64,000 nucleotides of DNA from VRUE01 sp963703235 (GTDB lineage Bacteria; Actinomycetota; Thermoleophilia; Solirubrobacterales; 70-9): positions 558,001 through 622,000 of the forward strand of contig OY969802.1 of NCBI GenBank assembly GCA_963703235.1, given 5' to 3'. Positions within the stretch are counted from its first letter, which is position 1. Every line of letters begins with the position of its first letter. Shown piece by piece: positions 58,701-64,000 of the stretch. Below the pieces are notes generated by a model. That model was not told the origin of the DNA. It saw only the letters and a program-made list of their open reading frames with translations, and did not search any database. The position numbers and the translations under genes were made by a program.

Positions 58701-61700
58701 CGGCTCCAACGGCTCAGGCGACGGGCAGCTCAAATCGCCAGCGGACGTCGCCGTCGACTCCGCCGGCAACATCTACGTCGCCGATCGCGCCAACAACCGC
58801 ATCCAGAAGTTCGACGCCAAAGGCCAGTTCGTCTCCAAGTTCGGCTCGCCCGGCTCCGGCAGCGGTCAGTTCGTCGATCCGGCCGCGATCGCCATCGACG
58901 GCAAAGGAAACATCTGGGTTGTCGACAGAGGCAATTTCCGCGTCCAGAAGTTCAACTCAAACGGGCAGTTCCTCTTGGAGCTGGGACCTGCCGGCGGCGG
59001 TGGTGGGGGTGAATTCTTCCTCCCCGAAGGCATTGCCGTCGACTCCAAAGGCAACGTCTGGGTCGCGGACACCTTCAACGGCCGCCTGCAAAAGTACAGC
59101 GAAAGCGGCCAGTTCCTGAAAATCGTCAGCTCCAAAGGCTCCGGCCTCGGTCAGCTCGGCAAGCCGACCGGCCTCGACGTTGCCCCCGACGGCAAGGTCT
59201 GGGTCGCCGACTGGCAGAACCACCGCATCTCCGTCTTCAGCGAAGCCGGCGAATTCGCCTTCCAATTCGGCGTGCAGGGGAGCGGCAACGGCGCCTTCAA
59301 CCGGCCCGACGAGGTCGAGATCGACGCCCACGGCAACGTCTGGGTCGGCGACCAGAACAACCACCGCGTCCAGCAGTTCAACCAGGGCGCCGAATACGTC
59401 GCCCAGTTCGGCTCCTACGGCTCGGGCGAGGGCAAATTCAGCTTTGCCTACCCGCTGGGGATCGCCACCGACTCCAAGGGCAGCCTCTGGGTTGCCGACA
59501 CGGGCAACCACCGCATCCAGCGCTGGCGCGTGCCGATCCCGAAACCGACCTACGCCTCCTCATTCGGAGCAAACGGCTCTGGCGACGGCCAGTTCAAATC
59601 GCCGGCAGACGTTGCCGTCGACCTCCACGGCAACCTCTGGGTCGCCGACAAGTCCAACAACCGCATCCAGAAGTTCGACGCCACGGGCAAATTCATCGCC
59701 AAATACGGCTCGCTGGGTTCCGGCAACGGCCAGTTCAACCGGCCCTCCTCGATCGCCGTCGACCGCGACGGCAACATCCTCGTCGCCGACTCCAACAACC
59801 ACCGCATCCAGAAGCTCGACACGGCTGGCGAATTCCTCTCCAAGTTCGGCGCCTCGGGATCGGGCGACGGGCAGCTCAACCGCCCCGAAGAGGTGGCAGC
59901 CGACGCCAAAGGCAACGTCTGGGTCGCCGACACCCTGAATGGCCGGGTCCAAAAGTTCGACGAGGAAGGCAAATTCCTCAAAGTCCTCGACTCCGGCCAG
60001 CTCTACGAACCGACCGGCCTCGACGTCGCCCCCGACGGCAAGGTCTGGGTCGCCGACTGGCAGAAAAACCGCATCTCGATCTTCGACCCAGAAGGCGAAT
60101 TCAAAAGCAACGTAGGCTCGGTCGGCTCGGGCAATGGCCAGTTCAACCGGCCCGACGCAATCGAGATCGACAACAAAGGCAACGTCTGGGTCGGCGATCA
60201 GAACAACCACCGCGTCCAGCGCTTCGATCTGACTGGCGCCTACGTCGCCCAGTTCGGCTCCTACGGATCGGGGCCGGGCCAGTTCAACCTCGATTACCCG
60301 ATGGGGATCGGCTCAGACCGCGAAGGCCGCCTCTGGATCACTGACCCCTACAACCACCGCGTCCAGCAGTGGCTGAGCGCCAACTACGCGCCCGCCCAGG
60401 TTGCCCAGCTCGATCTAAGCGACGGCGATGCCAAGGTCGAAGTCGAGGTCTCTGGCGGCTTTGTCACGACCGTTGCTGGAAACGCAGCCGGCGAACACAG
60501 CTACGAGCACGAAGGCGACTTCCTCGTCTCTCACGACGGACCGGAGGGCGAGACCATCTACGAGAAAGACGCCGCCGGGCGGCTCAGCAAAGTCACGCTG
60601 CCGAATGGCACCTGGGCGGAGATCAAATACCTCAGCGACAACCGTGTCCAATCGGTGAAAGTCAGCAACGAAGGTGCGGCGGCCAAAACGACCTATTTCG
60701 AATACCAGGACGGACCGCCGCGCCGCACCATCGTCGACCCCGAAGACGCCCCGCACCTCACCTACGACATCGGCGAAGACGGCTCGGTCCTCAAGTGGTG
60801 GAACACCGAACAACCGCCAGAGCTCAAACTCGCTGGAACGCTCTACGACAACCGCGAAGAGGCCGGGGCCTTATGGCCAGGCGACCACGAACTCGAAGTC
60901 ACGGCCAAATCCGAAGAGGGAATCGCCTCGCTCATGGTGCTGGTCAATGGCACCACCGTGGTCGATGAGAAGACCTGCTCCCAGAAACCCGAGATCGAAG
61001 GGATCGAGTGCAAAGAAGAGGAGAACCCTTGGGTGACCAGCACCGATTTACACGCGCCCGGGCATCTCAACGTAGAGGTGATCGCGACCGACAGCCTCGA
61101 ACACAGCACCAGCGAGCGGTTCTGGGTCGACATCCCAGAGCCCCTTCCACCACCGGCACCGGGCGCACCGGTTCCGCCGCGGTTCCATGAAATCGCGCAG
61201 TTCCGCGAAGACTACGGCCTGGAGGTCGTATTCCCCGTCGCGAACGAGACCGAGCTGAACGAAAGGATCTTCGACCTGATCAAAGCCTGGCACGAACCCA
61301 GCACGCCCCTAGGAGAAGTGGCCCGGGCGTCGTGGGAGCGTTGGGGGGTGCCGCTGCGGCCGGCGGACGTGGCCGAGTTGGATTACCGGGAATGGTTCTA
61401 CAATGTCAACGCGGAAAAGATCGACCATTGGGTCGAAGCGACCAGCCCGGGCAGTTACGCTGGGTATTACATGGATCATCCTGCCGGCGGGGTCATGCAC
61501 ATCGGCTTCATCGATGATCAAGAAGAAGAGCTAGAAAGCCTGAAAACGTCGTTGTCGCTGGAGGCGTGGGCGAGGCTGCAGGTCTACCCGACCACGCCAA
61601 CTGCCTCCTACCTCTCAGTGCGGGCGACCGCGGAGTCAGTATTAGGCGCGATCGAATCGAACCCCACCCTCGCGAACCTGGTCGTCAGCGTCGAGGACGA

Positions 61701-62613
61701 CGAAGCCGGGAAAGCCACCCGCGTCGGCACGCCGAACGTCGCCCAGGTCGAAAGCATCCTGGACCAGATGCTGGGCGCCAACGCGCCGGTCGCGGCCGAG
61801 TACGAGGCGGGCGGCGGAGCGCTGCTGGGCGGTCGCTACCGCAACGATGGCAGGATGCGGGCCGGCGACTACATCAACAGCGACCTTTATTTTTTCGAAG
61901 GAATTCCCACGGGGGAACCCTGCACCGCGGGATTTGGAGCCGAAGATAGGCTTCCGAGGTCCAACGGCGGCGAAATCGTGCGGCTGTTCCTCCTCACCGC
62001 CGGTCATTGCGCCGTCAAACTCGAAGAGGAAGTGTGGCGCAACAAGTACGACGGAGACCATGACTTCCCGTTCGCGGACGCGGGGAAGAGCGAAGTCGGC
62101 AGGGTTGCGCGCAGCGCCTTCCAGTGGGTCGATCGTCCCGAAGGCGTGCGCACCGACGGCACGGCGATTCGGATCAAGCAAGGTGGCATCGTGCCTCTGG
62201 CGATATGGGGATGGGACGGCCACGCGCTGCCCACGGAGCCGGCAGGGCGGGCCAGAAAGGGCAACGTCGTCTGTTATTCCGGGGCTATATCGAAGAACGT
62301 TTCCTGTGGCAGGATCGTCGCGCGCTCGCTTAACCACCGTGTCACCGGTGGCAGCGCGGCATTTGGCCTCGCTGGGTACTGGGTCAGGTTCCCCGAGGAC
62401 AGGCGCCCGGTGAAAGGAGACAGCGGTTCGCCGGTGTGGAACCGGCGCACTGGTGCATCGATTGGCCTGGTATCTTTCGGACGACCTCTAGGTTCCTTCG
62501 AAGAAACTCTCGTGGCGCCGCTGTTGCATCCTCCCAATATGGCAGCGAATCGGGTTCCGGGAATCCTTCATCATCATGGCATGGCACCGCTTCGACTGAA
62601 GCTCGGCGGGTGA
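55774..62613 (+). CDS. Giant secreted RHS/NHL-repeat protein with C-terminal trypsin-like protease domain
   Basis: 2279 residues from ATG 55774, with AGGGGAG eight bases upstream; an in-frame ATG 28 codons earlier also has a site but would bury the signal peptide (AAFTTLLLTISAAPVLA). Order: N-terminal beta-rich region; RHS-type DUF6531-like segment (ELAVNVMNGNLVYREQDIEV, about 800); two six-bladed NHL propellers (about 972-1536); short RHS-like stretch; then, from about 1800, a pro-region-like part and an S1 protease with His2078 (LTAGHCA), Asp2128 (DGTAIRI) and Ser2217 (GDSGSPVW). This is the layout of a polymorphic toxin or surface-anchored effector. The RHS core that normally precedes the tip is mostly absent. 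Confidence 0.85.
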   Translation: MGSSTGGAGRARYLAAFTTLLLTISAAPVLAESPPGDPQVPLLSESQAETAPTATDISGAIVEAEEREAEEARLLESPQAKREREESRFAYIDLSAEDAVELLRSEFGEQLARIDQDPARALTDVQLERALGSSGALIDVDGHTLLMDGTMPVRAPNEQGDLRKIDLELIATEDGYEPANPVIDVELPDEAAEPMAVGESGLAVEAVIPKGGEARPFGTKDLLYPVPDRDMDLLAVPLSSGLELFANLRSQESPEQLRFEVTLPAGAGLRPDGHGGAEVSRDGSSIAVIPAPSALDAQGTDLPVAMQVAGSTLLLTIEHRSMDVMYPLLVDPAISDSWNGSVSWHNGGSLAALSDGTWGFSSSNWGRFWPGTWPLHEAAKVGGSERGLFITAYATSEKQWPYHYGQWGYRAPGSTTYLLTAGISPFWRFQMGCNITTWPQPHDFAGLWSPTWSPGYGWIDINVNDAVNQGYAILDPPKDWREKTAQEVYIGLGTGAYTTEPIPCPRDLYAGGAYVWMDDGEYPSIGPISGIPSGWFTDSPQLSITVSTSDAGLGVRRVKLLNDGKGIIGDDTVGGCTGLRAKPCPANRNSQFTPTAASFGEGIRKGNVIVEDPLGKITEGGVFTTMVDRSNPAVDLSGQLATVTEEDEGEVKGDEDVETLRLPVYNLTIKATDIGLDSDPEKKKRSGVKDIEVWLDGVKKTVPWEPTPSCPATSCSKEGTYTLRLGALQTAGTHKLLVKAIDFAGNEKTRDIEFEYFPATGMKDEYAMHYFPLPDGTGNEAEEEHPDRPELAVNVMNGNLVYREQDIEVDGTAMVDLKVERYYNSMLPDSGNTEWGDGWTLAETPDLEPVDTGGSPAPDEAEMIDASGALEEEVALPIEAGAEKFDPTLQATLEKTPGGYDLTDETGESATSVHFDETGQTEALLTEGAAKVDYSYEGGDLAEIEVIDPSTFAADPSELQIPQPQLVTSPLYASTFGSNGSGDGQLKSPADVAVDSAGNIYVADRANNRIQKFDAKGQFVSKFGSPGSGSGQFVDPAAIAIDGKGNIWVVDRGNFRVQKFNSNGQFLLELGPAGGGGGGEFFLPEGIAVDSKGNVWVADTFNGRLQKYSESGQFLKIVSSKGSGLGQLGKPTGLDVAPDGKVWVADWQNHRISVFSEAGEFAFQFGVQGSGNGAFNRPDEVEIDAHGNVWVGDQNNHRVQQFNQGAEYVAQFGSYGSGEGKFSFAYPLGIATDSKGSLWVADTGNHRIQRWRVPIPKPTYASSFGANGSGDGQFKSPADVAVDLHGNLWVADKSNNRIQKFDATGKFIAKYGSLGSGNGQFNRPSSIAVDRDGNILVADSNNHRIQKLDTAGEFLSKFGASGSGDGQLNRPEEVAADAKGNVWVADTLNGRVQKFDEEGKFLKVLDSGQLYEPTGLDVAPDGKVWVADWQKNRISIFDPEGEFKSNVGSVGSGNGQFNRPDAIEIDNKGNVWVGDQNNHRVQRFDLTGAYVAQFGSYGSGPGQFNLDYPMGIGSDREGRLWITDPYNHRVQQWLSANYAPAQVAQLDLSDGDAKVEVEVSGGFVTTVAGNAAGEHSYEHEGDFLVSHDGPEGETIYEKDAAGRLSKVTLPNGTWAEIKYLSDNRVQSVKVSNEGAAAKTTYFEYQDGPPRRTIVDPEDAPHLTYDIGEDGSVLKWWNTEQPPELKLAGTLYDNREEAGALWPGDHELEVTAKSEEGIASLMVLVNGTTVVDEKTCSQKPEIEGIECKEEENPWVTSTDLHAPGHLNVEVIATDSLEHSTSERFWVDIPEPLPPPAPGAPVPPRFHEIAQFREDYGLEVVFPVANETELNERIFDLIKAWHEPSTPLGEVARASWERWGVPLRPADVAELDYREWFYNVNAEKIDHWVEATSPGSYAGYYMDHPAGGVMHIGFIDDQEEELESLKTSLSLEAWARLQVYPTTPTASYLSVRATAESVLGAIESNPTLANLVVSVEDDEAGKATRVGTPNVAQVESILDQMLGANAPVAAEYEAGGGALLGGRYRNDGRMRAGDYINSDLYFFEGIPTGEPCTAGFGAEDRLPRSNGGEIVRLFLLTAGHCAVKLEEEVWRNKYDGDHDFPFADAGKSEVGRVARSAFQWVDRPEGVRTDGTAIRIKQGGIVPLAIWGWDGHALPTEPAGRARKGNVVCYSGAISKNVSCGRIVARSLNHRVTGGSAAFGLAGYWVRFPEDRRPVKGDSGSPVWNRRTGASIGLVSFGRPLGSFEETLVAPLLHPPNMAANRVPGILHHHGMAPLRLKLGG
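58687..60380 (+). repeat. Twelve NHL blades forming two matched six-bladed propellers
   Basis: Inside the giant gene. Blades follow the pattern GSGxGQF..P..IAVD..GNVWVAD..NHRIQKF. Blades 1-6 (to about 59535) and 7-12 (from about 59557) correspond one to one: blade 4 and blade 10 both read TGLDVAPDGKVWVADWQ, and blades 5 and 11 both contain VWVGDQNNHRVQ. This shows duplication of a complete propeller. NHL propellers bind proteins, RNA or cell-wall ligands. Confidence 0.85.
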
Positions 62614-62618
62614 GACCG

Positions 62619-63041
62619 ATGGCTTTCGGGATTAGAAAGGCGATCGGCGCATTGGCGATCGCGGTGCTCGTGGGCGCGACCCTGCTCGGAGCTGGGTGCG
62701 GCGGGAGCGATGAGAACGGATCCGAGCGTGCGGTCGAGTGGGGACTCGCACCTCCGGTTGGCCCCAACTGGATTCGTGTCAGCGCCGTGATCGAGGCCTG
62801 CATCTATGACCAGCCGCTGCTCGAAGCGCCGATCATCGAGTACGAGGACGATCGCGTCTACATCGAACTCCGCCACACCCCGGAAGACGACCTGGGCGGC
62901 TGCTTCCTCAACCTCCTGGTTGCCTCCAAAAAAATCACCTTCGAGCGAAGCCTGGACGAACTCGTCATCTTCGACTCGAGCACCGATCCGCCCGAGCAGC
63001 GCTGGCCGACTGAGCGACCCTTGCCGCCTGAGCTTCGATGA
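62619..63041 (+). CDS. Lipoprotein, tandem family copy 1
   Basis: 140 residues from ATG 62619 (a GTG at 62610 overlapping the giant gene stop is the alternative). Lipobox LGAGC. The mature part is SERAVEWGLAPPVGPNWIRVSAVIEACIYDQ...YIELRHTPEDDLGGCFLNLLVASKKITFERSLDEL. Because it follows the RHS-type protease gene directly, with two near-identical copies behind it, an immunity or chaperone role is the leading hypothesis. No known family was recognised. Confidence 0.75.
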   Translation: MAFGIRKAIGALAIAVLVGATLLGAGCGGSDENGSERAVEWGLAPPVGPNWIRVSAVIEACIYDQPLLEAPIIEYEDDRVYIELRHTPEDDLGGCFLNLLVASKKITFERSLDELVIFDSSTDPPEQRWPTERPLPPELR

Positions 63042-63045
63042 CCGA

Positions 63046-63480
63046 TTGAGTAAGGCTTTGCGGAAAGCGATGGGTGCTCTGTTGGTCGTGATGCTGCTCA
63101 GCGCGATCCTGCTCGGGGTTGGATGCGGTGCGGGCGATGACAGCGGATCTGAGCGCGCGGTCAAGTGGGGACTCGCACCTCCGGTCGGCCCCAACTGGAT
63201 TCGTATTAGCGCCGTGATCGAGGCCTGCATCCATGACCAGCCGCTGCTCGAAGAGCCGATCATCGAGTACGAGGACGATCGCGTCTACATCGAACTCCGC
63301 CACACCCCGGAGGACGACAAGGGCATCTGCTTCCTCGGGCTTTTGACCCTCCACAAGACGATCACCCTGGAGCGAAACCTGGACGAACTCGTCATCTTCG
63401 ACTCGAGCACCGATCCGCCCGAGCAGCGCTGGCCGACTGAGCGACCCTTGCCGCCTGAGCGTCGATGGCCAATTGAGTAA
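63046..63480 (+). CDS. Lipoprotein, tandem family copy 2
   Basis: 144 residues from TTG 63046. Same family as copy 1: lipobox LGVGC, WGLAPPVGPNWIRISAVIEACIHDQ, and the same C-terminal FDSSTDPPEQRWPTERPLPPE. It differs from copy 1 in scattered positions, most in the second half (KGICFLGLLTLHKTITLERN in place of LGGCFLNLLVASKKITFERS). Its stop overlaps the start of copy 3. Confidence 0.75.
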   Translation: MSKALRKAMGALLVVMLLSAILLGVGCGAGDDSGSERAVKWGLAPPVGPNWIRISAVIEACIHDQPLLEEPIIEYEDDRVYIELRHTPEDDKGICFLGLLTLHKTITLERNLDELVIFDSSTDPPEQRWPTERPLPPERRWPIE

Positions 63481-64000
63481 GGCTTTGCGGAAAGCGATGA
63501 GCGCTCTGTTGGTCGTGATGCTGCTCAGCGCGATCCTGCTTGGGGTTGGATGCGGTGGGGGCGATGACAGCGGCTCCGACCGTGCGGTCGAGTGGGGACT
63601 CGCACCTCCGGTTGGCCCCAACTGGATTCGTGTCAGCGCCGTGATCGAGGCCTGCATCTATGACCAGCCGCTGCTCGAAGCGCCGATCATCGAGTACGAG
63701 GACGATCGCGTCTACATCGAACTCCGCCACACCCCGGAAGACGACCTGGGCGGCTGCTTCCTCAACCTCCTGGTTGCCTCCAAAAAAATCACCTTCGAGC
63801 GCGACCTGGACGAACTCGTCAGCTACGACAACTTCGGACGAATCACGAGCCTGCCGAGCGCGTATTCAGGCGGCGGTGCGCTGGCGAGCAGCTACTTCAG
63901 CAACGATCTGGTCCAAAGCCAGACGCAGGACGGGATCACGAACACCTACGAACTGGACGCTGGTTTGCGCCAGCGCCGGCGCAGTCAGACCGGCTCGCAA
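63473..64000 (+). CDS. Lipoprotein copy 3 fused in frame to RHS core (runs off window)
   Basis: Starts TTG 63473 inside the end of copy 2 (8-base overlap) and is open to the window end. Residues 1-115 are the lipoprotein: the signal part is close to copy 2, the mature part to copy 1, so it is a mosaic. After LDELV, where copies 1 and 2 continue FDSSTDPPEQ, this copy switches to YDNFGRITSLPSAYSGGG and further YD-type RHS repeats. The junction lies at 63821. Such fusions can arise by recombination between an immunity array and an RHS gene; an assembly join is the alternative. Confidence 0.7.
   Translation, partial: MSKALRKAMSALLVVMLLSAILLGVGCGGGDDSGSDRAVEWGLAPPVGPNWIRVSAVIEACIYDQPLLEAPIIEYEDDRVYIELRHTPEDDLGGCFLNLLVASKKITFERDLDELVSYDNFGRITSLPSAYSGGGALASSYFSNDLVQSQTQDGITNTYELDAGLRQRRRSQTGSQ

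Noticed and set aside
58687..60380. Regularly spaced DNA repeats that could suggest a CRISPR array.
   Set aside because: The repeats are in frame, vary at third positions and encode NHL blades; there are no cas genes and no constant repeat/spacer pattern.

Overview
The window is GC-rich chromosomal DNA from an actinobacterium. The best fit is the Thermoleophilia / Solirubrobacterales group. This is inferred from the full coenzyme F420 gene set (a fused CofG/CofH protein, CofC, CofD, a short CofE and an F420:NADP oxidoreductase), the many acyl-CoA enzymes, the RHS/NHL giant protein, and frequent GTG/TTG starts with 1-4 base ATGA/GTGA/TGATG overlaps between neighbouring genes. Eight tRNA genes are present. 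No rRNA, CRISPR array or complete insertion sequence was seen.

Layout. 1-3.4 kb: the 3' part of a multicopper oxidase, a ZIP metal transporter and an MntR-like regulator, then two small unknown genes. 3.5-10.5 kb: a solute-binding lipoprotein, an aquaporin, fbiC (with an in-frame palindromic insert), a Fic protein of atypical composition, a zinc alcohol dehydrogenase and a CsbD stress protein. 10.5-13.5 kb: the npdG-cofD-cofC-cofE operon on the minus strand. 13.5-21.3 kb: acyl-CoA catabolism, with a plus-strand operon (SDR, thioesterase, HMG-CoA lyase, NTF2-like protein, carboxylase beta subunit) facing a minus-strand operon (MBL hydrolase, acetoacetyl-CoA synthetase, alpha/beta hydrolase) across a bidirectional terminator. 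HMG-CoA lyase and acetoacetyl-CoA synthetase would together handle acetoacetate. 21.3-28.1 kb: tRNA genes mixed with a SIR2-like DUF4917 gene, a second carboxyltransferase, a P450 and a PQQ-type propeller protein. 28.2-38.4 kb: a SatD-family operon bracketed by four matching palindromes, two Ddn-type (probably F420-dependent) oxidoreductases, a Nudix-RDD pair, a secreted protease, a haloalkane dehalogenase, and a 1.2 kb tRNA-Glu-bounded mini-island carrying a HEPN-like gene and hicBA with a frameshifted hicA.

39.8-49.9 kb: the most distinctive metabolic block. Seven minus-strand genes are coupled by overlaps: a divergent arginyl-tRNA-synthetase-like protein, a PabA-PabB fusion (aminodeoxychorismate synthase), a GNAT, an HDAC-type amidohydrolase, an AroQ-type mutase, a P450 and a flavin N-monooxygenase. 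This looks like a small specialised-metabolite cluster starting from 4-amino-4-deoxychorismate.

50-55.5 kb: a group of related winged-helix regulators. Two of them are each divergent from a tiny 19-codon gene. The two encoded peptides share the C-terminal pattern LPMLSIxK(A/S)G, and the shared codons differ only at synonymous positions. This regulator-peptide pairing is the strongest candidate for an undescribed system. 55.7-64 kb: a 2279-residue secreted RHS-type protein with two six-bladed NHL propellers and a C-terminal trypsin-like protease, followed by three tandem lipoprotein genes. The third is fused in frame to RHS core sequence and runs off the window.
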